Shown here: one piece after another, positions 46,019 through 56,161 of the stretch | Layout: each line of letters starts with the position of its first letter | Position numbering within the stretch: position 1 is the stretch's first letter | Assembly: GCA_019912665.1 (NCBI GenBank) | Contig: JAIOIE010000006.1 | Location: 372,001-436,000 of the forward strand | Reading direction: 5' to 3' | Length of the DNA stretch: 64,000 nt | Source: Deltaproteobacteria bacterium | GTDB lineage: Bacteria; Desulfobacterota; GWC2-55-46 | Translations under genes and position numbers: made by a program | Notes under the pieces: generated by a model | The model's input: the letters and a program-made list of their open reading frames with translations, nothing else | The model's database searches: none | Told to the model about the DNA's origin: nothing

Positions 46019-47851
46019 CTACTGCAGTGGGTTAATTGGAGAGGAACAATAATTTTCCTTATAAGCCTTTAAATTGTAATCGAATAACGATTCTCGATAG
46101 GAAGAATAATTGGCATTCCAAGGGAGCATGTTTTTTAACGGGAATCTCACGAGGACAGATGGCCGATAGGTGTTAATCAAATTCCACCTTTTCGCTTCTT
46201 CTTCGATATCAAGTTGCCAGTTGTCGTCCCGATGCAGCATTACACCAAAACTCTTATCATTCCTTTCCGACTCTCTTTTAAACTCACGAATATAAAATTC
46301 AAGGTTTGCCTTTATCGGAGGATAAGTCTCGCAGACAACCGTTTTGATATGTGGCGAAGCGCTCATTTTTTCCAAATCAACGCCGCGCTGTCTACCCCAA
46401 GCACCCCATCTATGGATTTCAGGCACTGTAAAATTCTTGTCCTTAATAATCTCGAAAGGCAGGCTCCAGTGATGTAGGCCGAAATATTTAACTCCTCTCC
46501 ATTCCGTGGAACTATCTTCATTAACCTTGTTTGCAAGCTCGGCTATCTGATCGATCCAGATGGATTGAAATCGCTCTGTAACGAAGTCATCCCAATGTTT
46601 CCACACCCCTTCTGCCTTTGGAAGCTGGCTAAACGACTGGCCTGGATAGATAACCTCCGGGACGTTGTAGCCGGGGAAATACTCTGTCAACCCTCCTCCG
46701 TTAGCAGCCATCTCAGGCGTATGGACAGGGAAGCTATTTACGATTTTCCCATCATGAATAATCATATTTGCCTTACAATATTCTCGCCAGGCCTTTAAGA
46801 CGGCGGGGCTGAAAGTCGGGTTGTTCCAATAGTCATATCTGTTATTGTTCCCTTTTCTTTCTCCAAAATAAGCCAGGACATCCTCGTTGAAGAAGTACCC
46901 GCTTAGTAATCCTTTAAACGGCTCAAGATATTTCTCCCTGTATTCTTTCAGGAACCAAGCCATAGCCTCCCCGTTCAACACGTCAAAAAGCGGCTTTCCA
47001 TCGACTTCTGCCAGGATTATTGTCCCATCCGGCAGCATTCTATACGCCTGGTATTCTACTGGTATCTTGCCAAATGACCTTATTCGGTCCCTGAGCCTCC
47101 ATGAGGTTGCCCATAGCTCTATCCCGTACCTCTTTGCGGTTTCAGCTATCTTATGATGCACTTTCAAATCCTCGTCATTATAGTATAACGTTTCGAACTC
47201 GAGGCCATGGACGCGATCCTTTATTTCCTCAAAAATTCTTTCAGCTTCCTCGACCGTGCTTATGGCACCAAAACTGCTGGTGTTGTACGTACTGAGAGAT
47301 TGAACCAGCAGGTAAACGCTCTCAGTGCAGGCGGGTTTCTCTATCGGAGCATTATTCGATACTTTATTATTTGGTGTGTCCGGAGGCCTTGAGTCGAGAA
47401 TGGATATCGCTAGCATTTTCCCCTTAGCCTCTATGTGAGCCGTGCCATCACCTATTTGTTTGAGTATGCCGAGGCCAAAAACATTTTCGCCAACGGTGAA
47501 ACTTCTCTGTTCGTTAAATTTCTGGCTCTCAAAAACAATATAGCTCTGGCCACTACTGGTTGTAACTGTGCCGACCAGGGCAACGTTGTCAGCAAGATTG
47601 GGCGAACCAAATTGCTCGCTAGCAAATGGATGTGAAATACTTTCTTTAACAGGACCTTCGCCCTCCGAGAAATAATTGACTGGAACAAGAGGAATTAATT
47701 TGACTGGCTCAGATTTAAGGGGCTGTGCGGTATTAGTATTTACTTCAAAAGAAGGCCCATATTTCCAGGCTATAGCCTCCCTTAAGAGACTTACAAAAAA
47801 GACGGTTATTATAGCCCCTACGATGAATTTTTTAGAGGCAATGACTCTCAT
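46019..47851 (-). CDS. Membrane-anchored GspC-HR-like domain fused to glycosidase-like TIM-barrel domain
   Basis: The 610-aa protein has one N-terminal membrane helix (about 8-25) and a Pro-rich linker. A segment at about 88-152 (NVALVGTVTTSSGQSYIVFES, VGENVFGLGILKQIGDG, IEAKGKMLAISI) follows the homology-region pattern of type II secretion GspC. Residues about 178-600 look like a TIM barrel. It has GYFFNED (Asn322-Glu323, like the Asn-Glu acid/base pair of clan GH-A) and VVCETYPP (Glu508, candidate nucleophile), with many Trp/Tyr residues. I know of no named family with this order. An AGGAAAG site precedes the ATG. It is AT-rich and lies just upstream of the sigma-54 activator in the same direction. 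Confidence 0.78.
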   Translation of the reverse strand: MRVIASKKFIVGAIITVFFVSLLREAIAWKYGPSFEVNTNTAQPLKSEPVKLIPLVPVNYFSEGEGPVKESISHPFASEQFGSPNLADNVALVGTVTTSSGQSYIVFESQKFNEQRSFTVGENVFGLGILKQIGDGTAHIEAKGKMLAISILDSRPPDTPNNKVSNNAPIEKPACTESVYLLVQSLSTYNTSSFGAISTVEEAERIFEEIKDRVHGLEFETLYYNDEDLKVHHKIAETAKRYGIELWATSWRLRDRIRSFGKIPVEYQAYRMLPDGTIILAEVDGKPLFDVLNGEAMAWFLKEYREKYLEPFKGLLSGYFFNEDVLAYFGERKGNNNRYDYWNNPTFSPAVLKAWREYCKANMIIHDGKIVNSFPVHTPEMAANGGGLTEYFPGYNVPEVIYPGQSFSQLPKAEGVWKHWDDFVTERFQSIWIDQIAELANKVNEDSSTEWRGVKYFGLHHWSLPFEIIKDKNFTVPEIHRWGAWGRQRGVDLEKMSASPHIKTVVCETYPPIKANLEFYIREFKRESERNDKSFGVMLHRDDNWQLDIEEEAKRWNLINTYRPSVLVRFPLKNMLPWNANYSSYRESLFDYNLKAYKENYCSSPINPLQ

Positions 47852-48134
47852 ATTTTCGCTTTCCTGACGCCTTATTCCCTTGAATGGCTCAGCTGCGAAA
47901 ACTAGCGATACTCTCAGGCTTTCAAATGGGATGGATTAATACAGCGCAAAGGTGGTCTTCTCTTAAAAGCGGGGAGGCAAATTCAAGGTGCAGTAAAAAT
48001 CGGCAGCTAGGAGTTGTCGGCTTATTCTGCTATAAGTCTTCGGCTTATGTCCTTCGGACAGCCGCTCCATCCATCATACGGGAGCTGGTGTTATATGCGG
48101 CAAATAATCTTGAAGGACTGAAAAAAAGTGTTGA
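47852..48134 (-). other. Leader/intergenic region upstream of the GspC-like fusion gene
   Basis: About 280 AT-rich bases contain small hairpins (TGTCCGAAGGACA near 48050 and ATAAG/CTTAT arms beside it). No GEMM-type motif and no clear -35/-10 pair were found. An 84-codon open frame on the plus strand has no recognisable features and is not called. Confidence 0.45.
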
Positions 48135-48527
48135 CTAGCTTATCTCGCCGATTATCCTTGCGAGCTTCTCGTGCATCTCTTTGGCGATTATCGCGAGCGC
48201 CGGGTTCTCTATCATGGACATGACCACGACAGGGTCGACGGCCGCAACAGTGGCCCCGCCCTCGTCGTTCTCGTATATTATGACATGGAACGGGAGGAGG
48301 AGCCCCGCCTCGGTCTCAACCGTCACGGCCTTGTGCACGAGCTGCGCGTGGCAGACCGAGAGGACCCTGTACTTCCGGAATTCCTTCCCGAGCCTCTGCC
48401 TGAAGAGGCCCGCCATGTCGAGCTCGTCCATTACCCCGAAGCAGTCCGTCTCAAGGGCCGCGCGCACGCTCTCGACCGCCAGGTCGAAATCCGAACCGAG
48501 CTTCTTGGATATGGAATACTTGCCCAT
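48135..48527 (-). CDS. DUF302 family protein
   Basis: The 130-aa product shows the DUF302 pattern: SDFDLAVESVRAALETDCFGVM, then VCHAQLVHKAVTVETEAGLLLPFHVIIYEN and a C-terminal AAVDPVVVMSMIENPALAIIAKEM. The function is unknown; the family has a TATA-box-binding-like fold, sometimes near sulfur or redox genes. The open frame extends upstream, but ATG 48527 gives the normal N-terminus (GKYSISKKL) with GAGAGG close by. GC content returns to the chromosomal level here. Confidence 0.82.
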   Translation of the reverse strand: MGKYSISKKLGSDFDLAVESVRAALETDCFGVMDELDMAGLFRQRLGKEFRKYRVLSVCHAQLVHKAVTVETEAGLLLPFHVIIYENDEGGATVAAVDPVVVMSMIENPALAIIAKEMHEKLARIIGEIS

Positions 48528-48638
48528 GGCCTCTCTTCGAAGTGATTCACGGGCTTTTTCATGGGGTCCACCCGCGTCCAGCCGTCTTACAGACACGCCT
48601 GCTTTATTCCAGTTACCTCTGTCGTTTATATAGAGAGG

Positions 48639-49259
48639 TCAATCCAGAGAGAAGAAATCCGGCGGAAACTCCGGGTCAACGACCAGGCCGTCCATCCGGA
48701 CGCGCTCGACGAGTTTGCCGCCTGCGTCGTAGGCCTCTACCTTGACAGGGAGGCGGGTCTCCTGGTCGAGCCATAGCCGGTACATGTTTATCCCGTCCAC
48801 CTCGCGGCCGTCCCGGCCTTCGACCTCGACGAGCAGGGCCTTTTTCCCGTCAACGTCCTCTTCGCCCAGGACTTCGAGGGAACCGTCTTCCTTGAGCTCG
48901 CTTACATTTTCGAGGAGCGTCCCTATTGAAGACTCATCGACAGTGTGCCCGCGCGAGCTCCTTATAAGCCTGTCTTCCGGTTCAAGCCGCATCTTGAACG
49001 ACTGGAGGAACCTGAACGGACGGAGGAGCACTTCCCTCTCGAGCGGGTCATAGATGAGGACCGCCCCCCTGTGCGGCTCTTCGAACTCCATCCTGATATA
49101 TCCGGGCTTTTTGTAGAAATACCTGATGACTTCGGTCCTGTCGGACTCGGCCCTGAGCGTGACGCTATAGGCCTCAAGACGCCGGAAGCTTTCAAGGGCG
49201 GCATCGACCGGGTCTCCGGCCGAGAGAGCTATGGAAACGGCAAGCAGTCCAAAAAGCAT
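48639..49259 (-). CDS. LolA-like outer-membrane lipoprotein-sorting family protein
   Basis: The 206-aa protein has a short signal-like start (LFGLLAVSIALSAGDP) and the LolA/DUF1571 pattern: LRAESDRTEVIRYFYKKPGYIRMEF, then GAVLIYDPLEREVLLRPF, and LDQETRLPVKVEAYD near the end. It is probably periplasmic and binds acyl chains or lipids. It is not clearly the housekeeping LolA. Confidence 0.72.
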   Translation of the reverse strand: MLFGLLAVSIALSAGDPVDAALESFRRLEAYSVTLRAESDRTEVIRYFYKKPGYIRMEFEEPHRGAVLIYDPLEREVLLRPFRFLQSFKMRLEPEDRLIRSSRGHTVDESSIGTLLENVSELKEDGSLEVLGEEDVDGKKALLVEVEGRDGREVDGINMYRLWLDQETRLPVKVEAYDAGGKLVERVRMDGLVVDPEFPPDFFSLD

Positions 49260-49341
49260 CCGGTGCCCTCGTTTTGGGCGCTACGGGACGATTCCGTTCT
49301 CTTTGGATTATAGCCGCAACCGTGCGGATTGCAAGGCAGGC

Positions 49342-50955
49342 TCAGCCCTTCTCGCGTTCAAGGACCGGGTAGGCGACGTTTGTTATATAGGAATTTATCC
49401 TCTTGAGGTTCGTAAGGACGTCAAGATGTATGGCGCTCGTGTCAATGGATTCCCTGAAACCCTTGTGGAGCCTGTCTATGTGGTTCTGCCTTAAATCCCT
49501 TTCGAGCTCGGAAAGCCTCTGCTTGTGCGTTATAAGCCTCCTTGCGAGCTCGAGGTCGCTCCCGGCAAAAGCGGCTACTCCCATCTCGAAGTCCTCGACC
49601 ACCCTCCTGTGGAGTTCCTTGATCTCCCTCATTCCGTCAGCCGAGAAGGAGAGGCCGCCCTTTATCTTCTTCCGCGCAAGCTCCATGAGGTTCTTGTCTA
49701 TGACGTCGCCGATGTTCTCGATGTTGTCGGAGAAGAGCATTATCTCGATCTCCCGTTTTGCCTGCTCCTCGGTGAGGCTTTCCCTCGAAAGCTTCGTTAA
49801 GAAGAGCTTCACCTCCCTGTCGAGTAGGTCGACGTCGTCGTCCTTCTCCTGTATCTCTTCGAGGAGGTCCTGGTCGTCATATTCGAAGACCCTGATCGAT
49901 TTTTCGAGCATCTCCTGGACTATGTCCGCGGCCCGGAGAGACTCCCTGGAAGCCTGCACGAGCGCTAGCGTCGGGGATGAAAGGACTATGGGGTCAAGGT
50001 ACTTGGCCCCGAACTTGGCCGGGGCCTTGGATTCAGGCATGAGCCTGGTCACGAGCCGTGTGAACGGGCCTGTAAAGGGGAGGAAGATGGCCGCTATACC
50101 AATATTAAAGAAGGTGTGCGCGTTCGCCACCTGCCTGGCCGGGTCGGCAGTCGAGGCCCCGACTAGCATGGCGAAATAGTCGAGAAAAGGGAGGACTATG
50201 ACGACGCCGAGCGCCTTAAAGAGCGTGTGCGCGAGCGCGACCCTTTTTGCCTCAACGCCCGCCCCTATGGAGGAGATGACGGCCGTGAAGGTCGTGCCTA
50301 TGTTCGCGCCGAGGACAATGGGGACGGCTGCCTCGAGTGAAAGAAGCCCCGAGAGAGCGGCAGTGAGCGCGATGCCGAGGGTGGCGGCGCTGCTCTGGAA
50401 AAGCGCGGTAAGGAGCGCGGAGACGATTATCCCGGCAAAGGGGTCCTTGCTCAAGCCCACCAGGAACTCCCTGAAGAGCGGGTTAGCCGATACCGGCTCG
50501 AAGGTCTCTATGAGAATCTTCAGGGCGAAAAAGACCAGGCCGAAGCCCAGCACGGCCTGGCCGACGTCCTTCCATCTCCCCCTGCCGAGCGAGATCATGA
50601 CCACGCCGAGCCCTATTACGCCTATGGCGTAATCGTACACCTTGAACGCTATCACCTGGACGGTAATGGTCGTCCCGATGTCGGCGCCGAGGATGACGCC
50701 CATGGTCTGGCCGAGGGTCATCAGGCCCGAGCCCACGAACCCGACGAGCATGACGGTCGTAGCGCTCGAGCTCTGGAGGAGGGCCGTTATTGCCGCGCCG
50801 ACCCCGACGCCCTTAAGTCGGTTGTCGGTGGCCGTCAGGAGAAAGCCCCTGAGCTTCGCTCCGGCGGTCCTCTGGAGCCCGTCACCGGCAAGCCTCATCC
50901 CGAAAAGGACGAGAGCTACGCCGCCGAACAGGCTGAGTATAAGTATTGTGGTCAC
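49342..50955 (-). CDS. Na/Pi cotransporter family protein with PhoU-like C-terminus
   Basis: The 537-aa protein has two inverted transport repeats, each with a QSS motif (LLQSSSATTVMLVGFVGSG and LFQSSAATLGIALTAALSG), the signature of NptA/PNaS transporters. A helical PhoU-like domain follows at about 345-530 (REIEIMLFSDNIENIGDVIDK). It likely exports or imports phosphate with sodium. The start is GTG without a strong ribosome binding site. Confidence 0.92.
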   Translation of the reverse strand: MTTILILSLFGGVALVLFGMRLAGDGLQRTAGAKLRGFLLTATDNRLKGVGVGAAITALLQSSSATTVMLVGFVGSGLMTLGQTMGVILGADIGTTITVQVIAFKVYDYAIGVIGLGVVMISLGRGRWKDVGQAVLGFGLVFFALKILIETFEPVSANPLFREFLVGLSKDPFAGIIVSALLTALFQSSAATLGIALTAALSGLLSLEAAVPIVLGANIGTTFTAVISSIGAGVEAKRVALAHTLFKALGVVIVLPFLDYFAMLVGASTADPARQVANAHTFFNIGIAAIFLPFTGPFTRLVTRLMPESKAPAKFGAKYLDPIVLSSPTLALVQASRESLRAADIVQEMLEKSIRVFEYDDQDLLEEIQEKDDDVDLLDREVKLFLTKLSRESLTEEQAKREIEIMLFSDNIENIGDVIDKNLMELARKKIKGGLSFSADGMREIKELHRRVVEDFEMGVAAFAGSDLELARRLITHKQRLSELERDLRQNHIDRLHKGFRESIDTSAIHLDVLTNLKRINSYITNVAYPVLEREKG

Positions 50956-51080
50956 GTTATAAATTAACCTTTTGAAAAATGGCGGGTTTTGTGAAACCAG
51001 GGCTACACAATCTTATCGCCCTGCGGGCGCGGGCGCAAGGGTTTTCCCCTTGTCCGGAGGCGTGCGGGGCCGGATTTGCC

Positions 51081-51108
51081 TTGCAATTTTTCAAACTAAA
51101 AGTATAAT
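51081..51108 (+). promoter_or_regulatory. Sigma-70 promoter for eno
   Basis: TTGCAA at 51081-51086 and a perfect TATAAT at 51103-51108 are separated by 16 bases. The predicted transcript start is about 90 bases before eno. A small GC hairpin (GCGCGG/CCGCGC, near 51170-51185) lies in the leader. Confidence 0.68.
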
Positions 51109-51162
51109 TACGGCACGCTTGGATGGGCTATGAAGCATATATCCGCCTTACTCGGGCCCTGA

Positions 51163-52497
<1,335 letters not shown>

Positions 52498-52508
52498 ATC
52501 GGAAAACA

Positions 52509-52547
52509 GGCGGGGGCCGGGCAGAACAGGCCCGCTCCGCCTTATTT
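52509..52547 (+). terminator. Terminator after eno
   Basis: GGCGG (52509-52513) pairs with CCGCC (52537-52541), with further GGGCC/GGCCC pairing inside, followed by TTATTT. It lies 12 bases after the stop codon. Confidence 0.65.
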
Positions 52548-52566
52548 CCCGTTTTCCCCGGCATTA

Positions 52567-52575
52567 TGTTATAAT
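52567..52575 (+). promoter_or_regulatory. Extended -10 promoter element upstream of the CorC-like gene
   Basis: TGTTATAAT is an exact match to the extended -10 (TGnTATAAT). The -35 region is weak, as is usual for this class. It implies a leader of roughly 180 bases. Confidence 0.5.
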
Positions 52576-52764
52576 TTCAGACGGCCCGGATAGCCCCCCG
52601 TTATCCTGCCGTTTTTTCCACGAAACCTTGGAATGAGTCCCATCCTGCCAAGGCCCGTAACCGCGAAAAAAGTCCCGCGGGTTCCCAGGATAACCCGCTT
52701 TCCCGTCAGGTGTTACACTCGACTGCCGGCGTCTTTTTTCGTCAACCCTCAAACTGGAGGTTTT

Positions 52765-54090
52765 GTGTCGTTCGAAGGCCTTGTGATCGAGGCGATAATA
52801 ATCCTGGCGCTTATAATCTTTAACGGCTTCTTCTCAAGCGCCGAGATAGCCATAATATCCGCAAAAAGAAGCATAATCGAAAAACTCGCCAAGGACGGGA
52901 ACCTTTCAGCCGAAATCGTGAGCCGGATGAAGGAAAACCCGGACAGGTTCCTGGCTACCGTCCAGGTAGGAGTGACGGTCGTAGGCACCACCGCCTCGGT
53001 CATAGGGGGCGTCATAGCATCGGAGCACTTCAAGCCCCTCCTCCAGTCTATTCCGGTAATACCCCAGCAGGTGGCAAGCCTCCTTGCGCTCGGCGCGGTA
53101 GTAGCCGTAATCTCCTATGTTAGCCTCGTAGTCGGCGAGCTAGTGCCCAAGCACCTTGCATTGAGGTACGCCGAGAAGATAGCTCTTTTCTCCGCCAAGC
53201 CGCTCGACTTCATATCGAGGCTCACGGACGTGCCCGTAAGGCTCCTTACCGGCTCCACCTCGGCGGTCATGAGGATGCTCGGCGTAAAGGACACGGCCAA
53301 GCAGGTGTTCATATCCGAGGAGGAGATAAAATACTTCATCAAGGAAGGCCGCGCGACCGGCATATTCGAGGAGACCGAGGCCCAGCTCCTCCACGGCATA
53401 TTCGAGTTCGCGGACAAGACCGTGAGGGAGGTCATGGTCCCCAAGCACAAGATAAGCGGGATAGAAATAAACACGCCTCCCGACGAGGTACTGAAGTTCA
53501 TATCCGAGTCCGGGTTCTCGAGATATCCGGTCTACCGCGACAGCATAGACAGGATTGTGGGAGTGCTTTTCAACAAGGACGTATTCAGCTCCCTGGAGAA
53601 GGGCAGGACTCTGGATTTGAAGTCCATCATACGGACGCCTTATTTCGTCCCCAACTCCATAATGATCAGCAAGCTCCTCCGCGAGCTCCAGAGGCGGAAG
53701 TTCCACATGGCAATTGTCGTCGACGAGCACGGCGATATCGACGGGCTTGTAACAATCGAAGACATACTTGAGGAGATAGTCGGGGAGATCGAAGACGAGT
53801 ATGACGTGGGCGCGGGCGGCCCCGTCGAGAAGCTACGGGACGGCACCATGATAATAGACGCCTCTGCGTCGCTAGGCGACCTCTCGAACCTCGGCATCGA
53901 GATAGAGGAAGAGGCAGAGGAGTACAATACCCTCGCCGGCTTCATGCTCGCGAAGCTCCAGAGAGTGCCGAGAGGCGGGGAGTTCGTCATCCACAAGGAC
54001 ATGCGGCTTACCGTGGTGGACGTCGAGCAGAACCGCATAATAAAGGTAAAAGTCGAGCCGCTTGAGGCCGGGAAAAGGAAAAAGGCCTGA
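52765..54090 (+). CDS. CNNM/CorC-HlyC family transporter (hemolysin-like)
   Basis: The 441-aa protein has a DUF21 membrane domain (IIILALIIFNGFFSSAEIAIIS, three to four helices), two CBS domains (about 215-335, VPKHKISGIEI and IVVDEHGDIDGLVTIEDILEEIVGEIEDE) and a CorC_HlyC domain at the end (EYNTLAGFMLAKLQRVPRGGEFV). The family is linked to Mg/Co or Na handling. The GTG at 52765 has GGAGG four bases upstream, so the longer open frame upstream is not used. Confidence 0.92.
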   Translation: MSFEGLVIEAIIILALIIFNGFFSSAEIAIISAKRSIIEKLAKDGNLSAEIVSRMKENPDRFLATVQVGVTVVGTTASVIGGVIASEHFKPLLQSIPVIPQQVASLLALGAVVAVISYVSLVVGELVPKHLALRYAEKIALFSAKPLDFISRLTDVPVRLLTGSTSAVMRMLGVKDTAKQVFISEEEIKYFIKEGRATGIFEETEAQLLHGIFEFADKTVREVMVPKHKISGIEINTPPDEVLKFISESGFSRYPVYRDSIDRIVGVLFNKDVFSSLEKGRTLDLKSIIRTPYFVPNSIMISKLLRELQRRKFHMAIVVDEHGDIDGLVTIEDILEEIVGEIEDEYDVGAGGPVEKLRDGTMIIDASASLGDLSNLGIEIEEEAEEYNTLAGFMLAKLQRVPRGGEFVIHKDMRLTVVDVEQNRIIKVKVEPLEAGKRKKA

Positions 54091-54102
54091 CTTCATCTAT
54101 AA

Positions 54103-54132
54103 GAGCGGCCGGGGCTTTCTCCCCTGCCGCTC
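54103..54132. terminator. Convergent-gene hairpin between the CorC-like gene and polX
   Basis: GAGCGGC (54103-54109) pairs with GCCGCTC (54126-54132) and GGGG with CCCC inside. It is 13 bases after one stop codon and 15 bases before the other, and probably ends transcription from both sides. Confidence 0.6.
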
Positions 54133-54146
54133 TCATTTCATCCTGC

Positions 54147-55889
54147 TTACGCCTGCCGCTTCAAAACCTTCATAAGCTCCTTCAAGGGCCTCGCGTTGAG
54201 GACGTCTTTCTTCTCAAGCCAGCCCCTTCGGGCCGTGTGTATTCCGTAGACGATATTTTCGAGGTGGTGTATGGAGTGCGAGTCGGTCGAGACGGCCACC
54301 ATCACGCCCTTCTGTCTCGCGAGCAGGCAGTGGACGTCGTTAAGGTCCAGCCTGTCCGGGTAGGCGTTTAGCTCCATTGCGACGCCGTGCCCCTTTGCCT
54401 CGTCCATGACCTTCTCGAGGTCTATCTGGTATGGCTCCCTCTCGCCTATGAGCCTTCCGGTCGGATGCCCTATTATGTTCACGAGTCCCGTACGGATAGC
54501 CTTTATGACACGGGTAGTCATCTCCTTCATCTCCATGCGGAAACCCGAATGGACCGAGGCGACGACGCAGTCGAGCTTCCTTAACGCCCTTTCCGGGTGG
54601 TCTAGCGAGCCGTCAGCCCGTATGTCCACTTCCGTTGCCTTCAATGCCCTGAACTTCTTCCGCTGTCTTTTCATCCTGTCGTTGAACTCGTCCACTGCCC
54701 TCAACTGGGCGTTGAGGCGCGCCTCGTCGAGCCCCCTTGCTATGCCCACCGCCTTCGAGTGGTCGGTGACGGCCATGTACTCGTAGCCCATCTTCATGGC
54801 GGCCTCGGCCATCTGGTCGAGCGTGTACGTGCCGTCGCTCTCCTTCGTATGCACGTGGAGGTCGCCTTTAATGTCGGTCCTCTCTATAAGCCTGGGAAGG
54901 CTACCCTCCTCTGCCGCCTCTATCTCGCCCCTGTTTTCGCGTAGCTCCGGCGGTATCCACGGGAGCCCCACGGCCCTGTACACGTCCTCCTCCCTCTCGC
55001 CCGCCACCCATACCTCGCCCTTTTCCCTGAAGACCCCGTACTCGCTTATCTTGAGGCCCATCCTCCTGGCCCTCTCCCTCAAGGCCACGTTGTGCGCCTT
55101 GGAGCCGGTAAAATACTGGAGCGCCGAGCCGAAGGAGCGCTTATCGAGCACCCTTATATCCACCTGGAGCCCGGAGGCGAGCACCACCGTTGATTTGGTC
55201 TCCCCTTTTGACACCACCTCGGCTATGTCCGGGTGTTTCACGAAGTGGTCCATTACGGCGCGCGCATCCGAGCAGGTGACAAGGATATCGAGGTCTCCTA
55301 CGGTCTCCTTCCACCTCCGGTAGCTCCCGGAGGGGGCTACCTCCATGATGCCCGGGACCTCGCTCATGTATTTCGTGAAGGACCGTTCGTAGGGCACTAC
55401 CGCGGATAGCTTGAACTGCCGGGACCTGGTCTTCATCTCCCTTATGCCGCGGAGTATCTTCTGCTCGGTTACCTCCCCGAAGCCGCGTATCCCCCGTATG
55501 TGCCCGGCCTCTGCCGCCCGCTCGAGCCCCTCGAGGCCGCTTATGCCGAGTTCCTTATGGAGGACCGCGGCCTTTTTCGGCCCGAGGCCGGATACCTTTA
55601 TCATCTCGAGCATCCCGTGTGGCATCTCTCCAAGGAGCTCGCGGTGGTAAGCGCACCTGCCGGTCGTAAGGAGCTCGATTATTTTATTCCTCGTGCTCTC
55701 CCCTATGCCCGGGATTCCCTTAAGGCCGTCCTCTCCACCTTCGGCGTAAAGGGTCTTAAGGCTCTCGGGCAGACCCTCCACCACCATCCCCGCGTTCCTG
55801 TACGAGCGGATCCTGAAGGTATCGCCCCCTTTTATTTCAAGGAGGTCCGCTATCTCGAAAAAGACCTTGGCAATCTCGCCGTTCTCCAA
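54147..55889 (-). CDS. polX: DNA polymerase X family protein with PHP domain
   Basis: The 580-aa protein has an N-terminal 8-kDa/HhH region (IPGIGESTRNKIIELL, VSGLGPKKAAVLHKEL), a polymerase X palm with catalytic acids in ETVGDLDILV and a fingers/thumb part. A C-terminal PHP domain (GDLHVHTKESDGT, VTDHSKAVGI, STDSHSIHHLENI) follows. It fills gaps in base excision repair; the PHP domain gives 3'-5' exonuclease activity. Length matches bacterial PolX. Confidence 0.95.
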   Translation of the reverse strand: MENGEIAKVFFEIADLLEIKGGDTFRIRSYRNAGMVVEGLPESLKTLYAEGGEDGLKGIPGIGESTRNKIIELLTTGRCAYHRELLGEMPHGMLEMIKVSGLGPKKAAVLHKELGISGLEGLERAAEAGHIRGIRGFGEVTEQKILRGIREMKTRSRQFKLSAVVPYERSFTKYMSEVPGIMEVAPSGSYRRWKETVGDLDILVTCSDARAVMDHFVKHPDIAEVVSKGETKSTVVLASGLQVDIRVLDKRSFGSALQYFTGSKAHNVALRERARRMGLKISEYGVFREKGEVWVAGEREEDVYRAVGLPWIPPELRENRGEIEAAEEGSLPRLIERTDIKGDLHVHTKESDGTYTLDQMAEAAMKMGYEYMAVTDHSKAVGIARGLDEARLNAQLRAVDEFNDRMKRQRKKFRALKATEVDIRADGSLDHPERALRKLDCVVASVHSGFRMEMKEMTTRVIKAIRTGLVNIIGHPTGRLIGEREPYQIDLEKVMDEAKGHGVAMELNAYPDRLDLNDVHCLLARQKGVMVAVSTDSHSIHHLENIVYGIHTARRGWLEKKDVLNARPLKELMKVLKRQA

Positions 55890-55994
55890 TTTTCCCTCGG
55901 TAAGGTCAAGTATTTTGTGTCAAGCAGGCAATTAGCCGGCTTCCATAAAAACGTACCAGGCGAATTTACCCGTTCGGCGAGGACCCCAGCCTCC

Positions 55995-56023
55995 TTTCAA
56001 ACTGTAGCGGCATATTATATAAT
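55995..56023 (+). promoter_or_regulatory. Candidate promoter upstream of murI
   Basis: TTTCAA and a perfect TATAAT (56018-56023) are separated by 17 bases in an otherwise AT-rich patch. The -35 matches the consensus at only half of its positions. It would give a leader of about 130 bases. Confidence 0.4.
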
Positions 56024-56161
56024 ATACAATGTTCCGCACGGGCAGGCCAGCCGAACGGAATCCGGCCTCGCCAAATTTGGAATTGACACAGGGGGCCGCT
56101 TTACCTAAACTTAGCAGGACACAGGGGTTTCAAAGACGTAGGATCGGAAGGCCGTATACAA

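Noticed and set aside
44345-48137. Short direct match GACTAGC at both ends of the AT-rich island as possible attachment sites
   Set aside because: Seven bases are expected by chance and no integrase is present.
47884-48138. 84-codon plus-strand open frame in the intergenic region before the DUF302 gene
   Set aside because: No ribosome binding site, domain or composition signal; it lies in the likely leader of the GspC-like fusion gene.
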